This document shows, in pieces, positions 16,297 to 23,092 of a DNA stretch of 30,422 nucleotides. The stretch covers positions 1-30,422 of the forward strand of contig JANPGJ010000520.1 of assembly GCA_031423955.1 (NCBI GenBank). The letters are read 5' to 3'. The notes under the pieces are model-generated. The model saw only the letters and a program-made list of their open reading frames with translations, had not been told where the DNA came from and searched no databases. This DNA is from JAEUOS01 sp031423955. Lineage in GTDB: Bacteria > Pseudomonadota > Gammaproteobacteria > Burkholderiales > JAEUOS01. The translations under genes were made by a program, and so were the position numbers. The first letter of the stretch is position 1. Every line of letters starts with the position of its first letter.

Positions 16297-16593
16297 ATGA
16301 ACTACAACCCCCACCTCAAACCCTGGCTGGCCGCGCAGCCGAACAACGTTGCCGGCAAGGGGCAGATCGAAGTTCCCGGCCAGCTGCCCAACATCATCTG
16401 GCAAAACCGCGCGGCCGAGCCCAGTGCTTATGAAAACGCGCTGGGCGATGTGCTCGAACGCGTATTTGCTGACGGCGCCATCACCATTGACGAGGTGGTC
16501 GCCGGCCTCAACGCGCAGGCCTTTCGCACTGCCGAAGGCGGGCAGTGGACAGCAGCCTCTTTCGAGGCCGAGATGGCGCGCCTGGGCGCCTGA
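16297..16593 (+). CDS. Small protein with recombinase-like helix-turn-helix segment
   Basis: A 98-residue protein with a good AGGAG site and 15-19 nt gaps on both sides. Residues 1-45 are proline- and asparagine-rich with the sequence LPNIIWQNR; residues 46-98 look helical, and the stretch from 60 (TIDEVVAGLNAQAFRTAEGGQWTAA, shown only in part by LNAQAFRTAEGGQWTAASF) resembles the short region that follows the catalytic domain in large serine recombinases. No catalytic domain is present, so it is not a recombinase. I recall similar small proteins annotated as recombinase-like HTH proteins beside Rieske oxygenase genes, which would make it a conserved accessory factor. Its function is unknown. 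Confidence 0.8.
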   Translation: MNYNPHLKPWLAAQPNNVAGKGQIEVPGQLPNIIWQNRAAEPSAYENALGDVLERVFADGAITIDEVVAGLNAQAFRTAEGGQWTAASFEAEMARLGA

Positions 16594-16612
16594 CACCTAG
16601 CGGAGAAATAAC

Positions 16613-17656
16613 ATGCAGACCACCCTACAGCAAGACCCCGTAGCAACGGCCGCGGAGCACATCCTTTCCACCGGTATTCGCGACCTGTGGTACCCGGTCG
16701 CCCCGTCCTGGCAGGTGCGCAATGCGCCGGTCGGCATCACCCGCCTGGGCGAATCGATCGTGCTGTGGCGCGACGGCGCGGGCAAGGTACACGCACTCGA
16801 AGATCGCTGCCCGCACCGCGGCGCGCGCCTGTCCCTGGGCTGGAACCTGGGCGAGCGCGTGGCCTGCTGGTACCACGGCATCCAGATCGATGGCAGCGGC
16901 ACGGTCAAGGAAGTGCCGGCCTCGGCCAATTGCCCGCTGGAGGGCAAGAGCTGCGTCAAGAGTTATCCGGTGGAAGAACGCGCCGGCGCGGTGTTCCTGT
17001 GGTTCGGCATCGATCCGGCCGCGGCGGCGCCGCCGCTCGACCTGCCCGAGGAACTGGTGTCGGAGGATTATTCGCATTTCCTGTGCATGTCTAACTGGAA
17101 CACCAGCTACCGCTATGCGATCGACAACGTGATGGACCCGATGCACGGCGCCTACCTGCACGCGGCCTCGCACTCGATGGCCGATGGCGACAAGCGTTCC
17201 GAGTTGAAGGTGCGCAAGACGCCGGTCGGCATCGTGTTTGAAAAAGTCGGCCAGCGCGACGTCAATTTCGACTGGGTCGAACTGGGCGAAACCGGCTGCA
17301 TGTGGCTGCGCCTGACTATCCCGTACCAGAAGAAGTACGGCCCGGGCGGCAGCTTCGGCATCATCGGCTTCGCCACCCCGGTCGACGCGGATCACTGCCA
17401 GGTGTATTTCTGGCGTACCCGCAAGGTGCGCGGCTGGCAGTGCAACGTGTGGCGCTTCCTCTACCGCAACCGCCTGGAAGGCCTGCATTGGGATGTGCTG
17501 GAGCAAGACCGCCTGGTGCTGGAAAGCATGCCGCCCAATGCGCGTGACCAGGAGTTTCTCTATGAGCACGACATGGGGTTGGCACGCGTGCGACGCATGC
17601 TGGAAAAGCGCGCCGCCGATCAGGCCCGTGCGAAAGTCGCGCTGACACCCGCGTAA
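16613..17656 (+). CDS. Rieske non-heme iron oxygenase, alpha subunit
   Basis: A 347-residue terminal oxygenase. The Rieske domain ligands are Cys66 and His68 (CPHRG) and Cys85 and His88 (CWYHG). The mononuclear iron site is in NVMDPMHGAYLH, with Asp175, His178 and His183; Asp175 is the bridging aspartate between neighbouring subunits. The C-terminal catalytic domain ends with LEQDRLVLESMP. There is no beta-subunit gene, so a homotrimeric enzyme is expected, as in vanillate demethylase or carbazole dioxygenase. Such enzymes mono- or dihydroxylate or demethylate an aromatic ring. Electron partners are the ferredoxin and reductase encoded just upstream. Confidence 0.94.
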   Translation: MQTTLQQDPVATAAEHILSTGIRDLWYPVAPSWQVRNAPVGITRLGESIVLWRDGAGKVHALEDRCPHRGARLSLGWNLGERVACWYHGIQIDGSGTVKEVPASANCPLEGKSCVKSYPVEERAGAVFLWFGIDPAAAAPPLDLPEELVSEDYSHFLCMSNWNTSYRYAIDNVMDPMHGAYLHAASHSMADGDKRSELKVRKTPVGIVFEKVGQRDVNFDWVELGETGCMWLRLTIPYQKKYGPGGSFGIIGFATPVDADHCQVYFWRTRKVRGWQCNVWRFLYRNRLEGLHWDVLEQDRLVLESMPPNARDQEFLYEHDMGLARVRRMLEKRAADQARAKVALTPA

Positions 17657-17736
17657 ACGCGCTCGCCACCGGTCCCGGCGCACCTGCGGGTCGAACGGGC
17701 GATGCGGACACTGGTGCGGCGACAAGGAGAGCATGC

Positions 17737-18597
17737 ATGGAATTGGTTTCTGCCGCCGGACTGGTGGCGACTTCGGCGCGTAGCCTGGCGCCCTTCAGGC
17801 TGTACCAGCCACGCGCCGTGGCCGAGGCGCTTGCCGCGCTTGCCAGTGCTGACCATCCCGTAGCGCTGGCGGGCGGCACCGACCTGGTGGCATGTTTCAA
17901 CGAGGGGCTGAATCCGCGCGCGATCGTGGATCTGGCGCGGGTCGAAGAATTGCGCGGCATTGACGCGGATTCGCATACGCTCGACATCGGCGCCGGCGTC
18001 ACCCACGGTGCCGGCTGTGTGCATGCGGCGGTGCGCTCGCGCGTCCCCGGGTTTGCCAAGGCCTGGGAGCGCATCGCCAATCCGCGCATCCGCTTCACCG
18101 CCACCCTGGGCGGCAATCTGATGGCGCGGCGCGCCCGTTATGAGGGGCCGGTACTGCTGGCCGCGCTCAAGGCCAGCCTTGAGTTCGTCAGTGCCGCTGG
18201 TACGGATAGCCTCACGGTGCAGGACCTATGGGCCGGGCGCGTGCCGGCGCAGTCGCTCCTCATCAGGATTCGCATCGACACCGCCGGTCTGCTTTGGTAC
18301 AGCTATGAACGCTCGATGCGCCCGCTGATCACGCTGGCCGCAAGCCTGACTCGCAGTGCCGACGGCATGCGCCTGCGCTGCGCGGTGGCCACCGAGTACC
18401 TGCAACCGACAGTGCTGGAACTGGCGCTGACGGCCACCGACCTGGCGCAGGTGGCGCTGGCAGCGCGCACCATCGCGCGTGATGCATTTGCGCAGTTGCC
18501 GGCGTCCTTCGCCGACCCGGTGGTCACCCATTCGTATGCGGTGGCCGCGGGCACGGCCCTGTTGTCGCGCCAACTTGCAGGAGCCCCCCATGGCTGA
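17737..18597 (+). CDS. Molybdenum hydroxylase FAD-binding (medium) subunit, CoxM-like
   Basis: A 286-residue subunit of a xanthine-dehydrogenase-family enzyme. FAD contacts are visible as AGGTDL (45-50) and TLGGNLM (123-129). An AAGGAG site precedes the start; another ATG 4 nt upstream is out of frame. The gap of 80 nt from the oxygenase gene is the largest within the operon but no terminator or promoter was seen in it. Electrons from the Mo site reach this FAD through the two iron-sulfur clusters of the small subunit. The last codons overlap the small-subunit gene by 8 nt. Confidence 0.92.
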   Translation: MELVSAAGLVATSARSLAPFRLYQPRAVAEALAALASADHPVALAGGTDLVACFNEGLNPRAIVDLARVEELRGIDADSHTLDIGAGVTHGAGCVHAAVRSRVPGFAKAWERIANPRIRFTATLGGNLMARRARYEGPVLLAALKASLEFVSAAGTDSLTVQDLWAGRVPAQSLLIRIRIDTAGLLWYSYERSMRPLITLAASLTRSADGMRLRCAVATEYLQPTVLELALTATDLAQVALAARTIARDAFAQLPASFADPVVTHSYAVAAGTALLSRQLAGAPHG

Positions 18598-19096
18598 TGC
18601 CCCCAACGCCGTCACGGAAGTGGCGTTGCGGTTCTCCCTGAACGGTCGCGCCACCGAATGCACCGTACCGGTGGCACGCACCCTGGCCGACCTGCTGCAT
18701 GACGATCTGGGGCTCACCGGCACCAAGCTGGGCTGCTCGCGCGGCGTGTGCGGCGCCTGCGTCACCCTGATCGACGGCGAGCCGGTGGCCAGTTGCTCGA
18801 CCTTCGCCTTCCAGGTGCAGGGGCGCGAGGTGCTCTCCATCGAAGGGCTTGCGAGCGACGGTCGCCTGCATGCGATCCAGCAGGCCTTCGTTGCGCGCAG
18901 TGCGTTCCAGTGCGGCTATTGCACGGCCGGCATGGTGCTGTTGACCAAGGCGCTGCTGGATCGACATCCCGCACCGGACCGTGAAACGATTGTCGAATGG
19001 ATCAGTTCCAACGTCTGCCGCTGCACCGGCTATGCGTTGATCATCGAGGCGGTCGAACAGGCGGCGCAAACATTGCGCGGCGAGGCCAAGGCATGA
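18590..19096 (+). CDS. Molybdenum hydroxylase [2Fe-2S] (small) subunit, CoxS-like
   Basis: A 168-residue subunit with both iron-sulfur clusters of the family. The plant-type cluster uses Cys49, Cys54, Cys57 and Cys69 (CSRGVCGAC then C), the helical-domain cluster uses Cys108, Cys111, Cys143 and Cys145 (CGYC and CRC). The start at 18590 overlaps the end of the medium-subunit gene and follows a CAGGAG site; its stop overlaps the large-subunit start as ATGA. Length and motifs are entirely standard. Confidence 0.95.
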   Translation: MADAPNAVTEVALRFSLNGRATECTVPVARTLADLLHDDLGLTGTKLGCSRGVCGACVTLIDGEPVASCSTFAFQVQGREVLSIEGLASDGRLHAIQQAFVARSAFQCGYCTAGMVLLTKALLDRHPAPDRETIVEWISSNVCRCTGYALIIEAVEQAAQTLRGEAKA

Positions 19097-21390
19097 ACGC
19101 GCCTCTGCGCCAGGTCGGGCAGGTGCTGCCGCGCCGTGACGCGCATGACAAGGTCAGCGGCCGCGCGCTCTACGGCCCCGACGTCGTGCTGCCCGGCATG
19201 CTGCATGCGAAGCTGTTGCGCAGCCCGCGCGCCCATGCGCGTGTGGTATCGATCGACGCCGCCGCCGCGCGCATGCTGCCCGGGGTGCGTGCGGTGCTCA
19301 CGCGTGACGACATCGCCGCCGGAACCATGCCGGTGTACGGCTACTTCATCAAGGACCAGCCGCTGGTGGCGCAGGAAACGGTGCGCTACATCGGCGACAT
19401 CGTCTGCGCGGTGGCCGCCGACAGCGAGGCGCAGGCGGTGTCCGCTTTGCAGGCGATCAAGGTGGTGTATGAGGATCTGCCGGTGGCAGCCTCGATCGAG
19501 CGCGCGCTGGCCGACGACATGCCGGCCCTGTTTCCCGAGGCGCCGCTCGGCATCGTGCCGCCGTATGGCGCCGGCGCCAGCGCAAGCCTGCGGCCACGCA
19601 AGAACGTCTGCTACGAGTTCGCCTACAACATGGGCAGCGCCGACCGCTTCGCCGTCTGCGACCATGTGTTCGAGGATGAATTCCGCTTTTCGCGCATGAC
19701 CCACTACCACCTCGAACCCTTCGTCAGCGTGGCCGACGCGCGCGACGGGCGCATCGAGGTATGGGCCAGTTGCCAGAATCCGTTTCCCCTGCGCAAGGAG
19801 ATCGCGCGCATGTTCAAGCGGCCGGAAAACCGCATCACTGTCCATGTGCCCTACATTGGCGGCGGTTTCGGTTCGAAGAACAATGTCAAGACCGAGGCGG
19901 TCTCGGTGATGCTGTCCCTGATGACGGGCAAGCCGGTGCGCCTGTGCCTGACCATGGAAGAGGGATTTCTCACCAACACCCAGCACGCCGCGATCCTGCG
20001 CTTGAAAACCGGGGTGATGGCCGACGGCACGCTGGTCGCGCGGCAAAGCGAGATCCTGCTCGACGCCGGCGCCTATTCGGATGCCAGCCCGCTGGTGGCC
20101 GAGAAGGCCGGCTACCGCATACCCGGCCCCTATCGCTGGCAGCATGTCGACACGCGCTGCGCCTGCGTGATGACCAATACCGCGCCGGCCGGGCCGTTCC
20201 GCGGCTTCGGCGGAACCCAGGCAAGCTGGGCCTCGGAGTCCCAAGTGGACATGATCGCGCGCCGCCTCGGGCTCGACCCCTACCAGATGCGCATGCGCAA
20301 CCTGCTGGAACTGCACGAGCCTTTCATGCCTGGCGAAAGCGGGGTCGACAGCGACATGAAACTGGGGCTCGATGTGGTGTGCGAAGCGATCGGCTATCAC
20401 CAGCGCCAAAAGAGCGGCGCCGGCCCGAAACAGCGCGGCATGGGCATTGCGGTCGGTTTCAAGGATGGCGGCGGGGTCAACAAGCCGGCGCAGGCGCGGG
20501 TCAAGATGTCGACCAACGGCGACATCTTCCTGCAGTGCGGTACTGTGGAGATCGGGCAGGGCGCGCACACCGCGTTGTCGCAGGTGGTGGCCGAGGTGCT
20601 GGGCACGCGCGTCGAGCGCGTCAGTTTCGCGCCGATCAATACCGATTTCACGCCCTTTGACCAGGGCACCAACGCCAGTTCCGGGGTGGCGGTGATGGGG
20701 CGTGCGGTGCTGCGTGCGGCCGAGGCCTTGAAGCGCCAGATACTGGAATTCGCCGCGCAGGAATTGCAGGCGCCGGTCGCCGAACTCGTGCTTGAAGACG
20801 GGGTGATCGTGCGTGGCGAAAAGCGTGCGCCGCTGGGGCCCCTGGTGATGCGCCACTTCGGCGGCACCGGCTACGAATTCTCGGCTGATGGTTTTTTCAA
20901 GCCGGCTCTCGATCACCATGCGCCACTGGAGGCGCAGTGCGTGTTCTGGGAAATCGGCTGGGCTGCGGTCGAGGTCGAAGTCGACACCGAAACCGGCAAA
21001 CTCGAGGTTCTGCAACTGGTGGCCAGCGGCGACACCGGTCGATCGATCAATCCGCTGGTATGCCGCGGCCAGGAAGATGGCGCGGCGCTGATGGGCCTGG
21101 GCCAGGTGCTGTTCGAACGGATGATCCACGACGATGGCGGCCGCTTGTTGAACGGCGACCCGCTGACCTATCGGGTGCCATTGGCCGAAGACCTGCCGCG
21201 CGGATTCGCCACCATCACCCAGGAGCAAGGGCACGGCCCGGGGCCGTTCGGTTCCAAAGGCGCGGGCGAGGCGACCATCCTGCCGATCGCCAGCGCTGTG
21301 GCCAACGCGGTGCACGATGCGGTTGGCGTGCGCATCACCGAACTGCCGATTTCGCCGGTGAAAATACTGCAGGCGCTGGGGCGGGCCTGA
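19093..21390 (+). CDS. Molybdenum hydroxylase molybdopterin-binding (large) subunit, xanthine dehydrogenase family
   Basis: A 765-residue catalytic subunit. It has IGGGFGSK (about 255-262), a cofactor-binding loop, PAGPFRGFGG (about 364-373) and the catalytic base Glu726 in SKGAGEA. The AYXCSFR loop that marks true form I CO dehydrogenase is replaced by PAGPFRGFGG, so it is not CoxL in function. The enzyme hydroxylates a carbon of an N-heterocycle or an aldehyde using water, or reduces a hydroxybenzoyl-CoA-like ring. It closes the thirteen-gene operon. The FAD, 2Fe-2S, Mo gene order matches coxMSL. No maturation chaperone gene of the CoxF/XdhC type is in the window. Confidence 0.94.
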   Translation: MNAPLRQVGQVLPRRDAHDKVSGRALYGPDVVLPGMLHAKLLRSPRAHARVVSIDAAAARMLPGVRAVLTRDDIAAGTMPVYGYFIKDQPLVAQETVRYIGDIVCAVAADSEAQAVSALQAIKVVYEDLPVAASIERALADDMPALFPEAPLGIVPPYGAGASASLRPRKNVCYEFAYNMGSADRFAVCDHVFEDEFRFSRMTHYHLEPFVSVADARDGRIEVWASCQNPFPLRKEIARMFKRPENRITVHVPYIGGGFGSKNNVKTEAVSVMLSLMTGKPVRLCLTMEEGFLTNTQHAAILRLKTGVMADGTLVARQSEILLDAGAYSDASPLVAEKAGYRIPGPYRWQHVDTRCACVMTNTAPAGPFRGFGGTQASWASESQVDMIARRLGLDPYQMRMRNLLELHEPFMPGESGVDSDMKLGLDVVCEAIGYHQRQKSGAGPKQRGMGIAVGFKDGGGVNKPAQARVKMSTNGDIFLQCGTVEIGQGAHTALSQVVAEVLGTRVERVSFAPINTDFTPFDQGTNASSGVAVMGRAVLRAAEALKRQILEFAAQELQAPVAELVLEDGVIVRGEKRAPLGPLVMRHFGGTGYEFSADGFFKPALDHHAPLEAQCVFWEIGWAAVEVEVDTETGKLEVLQLVASGDTGRSINPLVCRGQEDGAALMGLGQVLFERMIHDDGGRLLNGDPLTYRVPLAEDLPRGFATITQEQGHGPGPFGSKGAGEATILPIASAVANAVHDAVGVRITELPISPVKILQALGRA

Positions 21391-21502
21391 GCTTGTTTCG
21401 CGGCGCGCTTCGCGACTTTCTCCGAGATGGAATCGAGCATGCGTTCAGGTGAGAACGGGATTTGCGTGCGCGGATCAGATGGCATGGTTATTGAATCACT
21501 TG

Positions 21503-21887
21503 CTACCCGAGCGGCAAGTAAAGCGTCATCGGGGTATCCGTGCAAGGTGTAAAGCCATAGTGTTCATAGAACGCCTTGGCAGGAGCATCTTTGGCGTCGA
21601 CGATCAGCGCGAAGGAGGCGACTTGCTTTCGTGCCTCCAGGCAGCGCGTTACGGCGAGGCCGACGAGTGTTCGCCCCAATCCTGATCCATGGCGATCAGA
21701 TCGCGACGCCAAGCGTCCCTAGTAACCGGGAATCGTGCCCGGTAGCTCTGTATCAATCGGCACGTAGACGGTGTTGACGCCTTTTCGGCGGTGCTGTGCC
21801 GCGAAGCGCCGCAGATATTCGTCGAGCGCGGCAAGAAAAGCCTGCTCGATCGTGAACTGCCGGGTCGAGCGGGTGCTCCTCAAGCAC
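21503..21887 (-). pseudogene. Decayed GNAT-family toxin (TacT-like), frameshifted and internally deleted
   Basis: Three frames must be joined to read it. From a GTG at 21887 that overlaps the antitoxin stop, the first frame gives HPLDPAVHDRAGFSC; after that the family sequence moves to another frame (LDEYLRRFAAQHRRKGVNTV, then a TAG at 21719-21721); a third frame resumes with HGSGLGRTLVGLAV and runs to FYEHYGFTP and the stop at 21503. Compared with the normal ~165-residue family, about 35 central residues are missing at the TAG. The acetyl-CoA loop (RHGSGLG) survives. Intact relatives acetylate charged tRNAs to stop translation; this copy must be inactive. The 112 nt between it and the operon end hold no gene I can support. 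Confidence 0.82.
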
Positions 21888-22149
21888 GGCGTACTTTTTC
21901 CGCCTGACGCAACGCGCCCTTGAGCGCCTTGTTCGGCGTGAAGGCGCCTTCAAGCGCTTTGGTTATCGCCGCGAAGTCACGCTGCGACAGCGTGTTTCGC
22001 GATTCCCGGTCGAGAAGGACCAGGGCTTTCTCCTTGGCGGCGGCGCGTACGAATCCGGCCATGGTCGTTCCCATGAGATCCGCAGCGCGAGCCACCAGAT
22101 CTTTTTAAGCGGCATCCATTTTCAGGTCGAAGCGTGTGACTTTGGACAT
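21880..22149 (-). pseudogene. DUF1778 (TacA-like) antitoxin with an in-frame stop
   Basis: From ATG 22149 the reading MSKVTRFDLKMDAA matches the start of a ribbon-helix-helix DUF1778 antitoxin, but codon 15 is TAA (22105-22107) where a Glu codon is expected. The frame then continues perfectly with KDLVARAADLMG to the C-terminal EKVRRA and stops at 21880, overlapping the toxin start. A GTG at 22095 could restart translation after the stop and give 71 residues lacking the DNA-binding strand. It is paired with the broken toxin gene, so the module has lost both halves. Promoter and palindrome upstream are still intact. Confidence 0.85.
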
Positions 22150-22184
22150 AGGGCACTCCGTGGAAGGCGCGATATCGATACGGC

Positions 22185-22219
22185 GTTATACCGGATCGTT
22201 TTAACGACGACAATTGTCG
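22185..22219 (-). promoter_or_regulatory. Promoter and operator-like palindrome of the decayed toxin-antitoxin pair
   Basis: Reading leftward, TTGTCG (22208-22213) and TATAAC (22185-22190) are separated by exactly 17 nt, a good sigma-70 promoter about 36 nt upstream of the antitoxin ATG. The perfect 12-bp palindrome CGACAATTGTCG (22208-22219) covers the -35 box, the place where toxin-antitoxin complexes normally bind to repress their own operon. Confidence 0.55.
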
Positions 22220-22272
22220 CCTGCGGTCGACCTATTCCCAGAAGATCAGGCGCTCGCCTCAACCGCCGTCGT

Positions 22273-22410
22273 ATGCCGCGTCTTCCAGCGCGCAATCAAA
22301 TCAGTTTCGAGATCAGTTGCATCGGCAGCGAAGCCTTTGCGCCATTGGTGCGGCGCGAGCTCGACAACTGGGCCAGGGTGGTCAAGGAGACCGGTACCCG
22401 GGTGGAGTGA
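22273..22410 (+). pseudogene. C-terminal remnant of a Bug/TctC substrate-binding protein gene
   Basis: The frame ending at TGA 22408-22410 encodes ISFEISCIGSEAFAPLVRRE, then LDNWARVVKETGTRVE, which is the normal last ~40 residues of a Bug protein (compare DLARWGKVVKDANIKAD at the end of the protein at 27340-28362). An ATG opens the frame at 22273, but nothing of the first ~280 residues or a signal peptide remains upstream. It reads in the same direction as the cupin gene that follows. The stump lies beside the decayed toxin-antitoxin pair, so this segment has lost several genes. Confidence 0.7.
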
Positions 22411-22536
22411 TTTTTGAAATTGCACGTATGCTTCCGGTCGCGACCGATTGCATGGATCGCGGATCTGTGCATTGGCGTTGTGCCCACTGGCGCGTGAGTT
22501 CGAATCGTCCCGTTTTTTTGAACAGGAAAAATCACC

Positions 22537-22911
22537 ATGACGCAACAAACCCCAGGATTGCAGGACCAGCATGCGAAGTTGCCGCCGCTGTCTTCCCGCT
22601 ACATCGACGTGCCGGCACTGCCCTGGCAGCCCACACGCTTTCCCGGCGTCGAGATCAAGGTGCTGATGGAAGATCCCGACACCGGGCTGCAGACGGTGTT
22701 GACGAAGATGGCGCCGGGGTCGGTGTTGACCGACCACCAGCACAACAAGATCGAGCAAAGCTGGATTCTCGAAGGCAGCCTGGTCGACCATGAAGGCGAG
22801 GCCACGGTCGGCAATTTCGTGTGGCGCCCGGCCGGCAGCCGGCATGTGGCCAGCGCGCCCAATGGCGCGCTGATCCTCGGCTTCTTCCTTGAGCCCAACA
22901 CGTTCTTTTGA
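22537..22911 (+). CDS. ChrR-like cupin domain protein
   Basis: A 124-residue single-domain cupin. Metal ligands fit the cupin pattern: His67 and His69 (DHQHN), Glu73 (IEQSW) and His103 (SRHVA); the stretch LEGSLVDHEGEATVGNFVWR is close to the cupin part of the ChrR anti-sigma factor. The zinc-binding N-terminal anti-sigma domain of ChrR is absent and no ECF sigma gene is adjacent, so it is not an anti-sigma factor by itself. Related small cupins act as dioxygenases, isomerases or acetylacetone-cleaving enzymes. A CAGGA site precedes the start and a hairpin follows the stop. Confidence 0.88.
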   Translation: MTQQTPGLQDQHAKLPPLSSRYIDVPALPWQPTRFPGVEIKVLMEDPDTGLQTVLTKMAPGSVLTDHQHNKIEQSWILEGSLVDHEGEATVGNFVWRPAGSRHVASAPNGALILGFFLEPNTFF

Positions 22912-22936
22912 TCCGCCGGTAGCCTGCGGCGGATTT
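22911..22936 (+). terminator. Hairpin after the cupin gene, probable terminator
   Basis: ATCCGCCG (22911-22918) and CGGCGGAT (22927-22934) form a perfect 8-bp stem with an 8-nt loop starting at the cupin stop codon, followed by only three T. The short T-run makes intrinsic termination likely but incomplete. Confidence 0.5.
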
Positions 22937-22965
22937 CGCTGTGGTCTTTGCCGGCCGCGCCGGGA

Positions 22966-22994
22966 TTGACTTCGCACGCGTAAATGTGAATAAT
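22966..22994 (+). promoter_or_regulatory. Sigma-70 promoter of the Old-Yellow-Enzyme-family gene
   Basis: TTGACT (22966-22971), 17 nt, AATAAT (22989-22994): one mismatch in each box from consensus. It lies about 100 nt before the GTG start at 23093, in a short AT-rich stretch. Confidence 0.6.
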
Positions 22995-23020
22995 TAACCG
23001 GATGGTTACTTTAATCCGGT
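22995..23020. promoter_or_regulatory. Nested inverted repeats over the transcription start, candidate operator
   Basis: TAACC (22995-22999) and GGTTA (23004-23008) form one inverted repeat spaced by GGAT. ACCGGAT (22997-23003) and ATCCGGT (23014-23020) form a second one with 10 nt between arms. They share a half site and start right after the -10 box, the usual place for a TetR- or MarR-type repressor. No such regulator gene is in the window. Confidence 0.45.
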
Positions 23021-23092
23021 CGCAGTGCTGTTGCGGGTTCCGACCCGGTTGCGGTACAGGCGAATCAGGCTTTATTTCAGGGAGTTGAGCGC

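Noticed and set aside
16297..16593. Fragment of a mobile element or recombinase pseudogene
   Set aside because: It has its own ribosome-binding site, normal codon use, tight operon spacing and no trace of a catalytic domain or repeats around it.
19093..21390. Carbon monoxide dehydrogenase large subunit
   Set aside because: The AYXCSFR active-site loop of form I enzymes is absent, and the neighbours are aromatic-catabolism genes.
21168..21545. Minus-strand frame over the end of the Mo subunit gene and the following gap
   Set aside because: The part outside the Mo gene (from 21391) looks coding-like in composition but matches nothing I know, and most of it is antisense to a sure gene.
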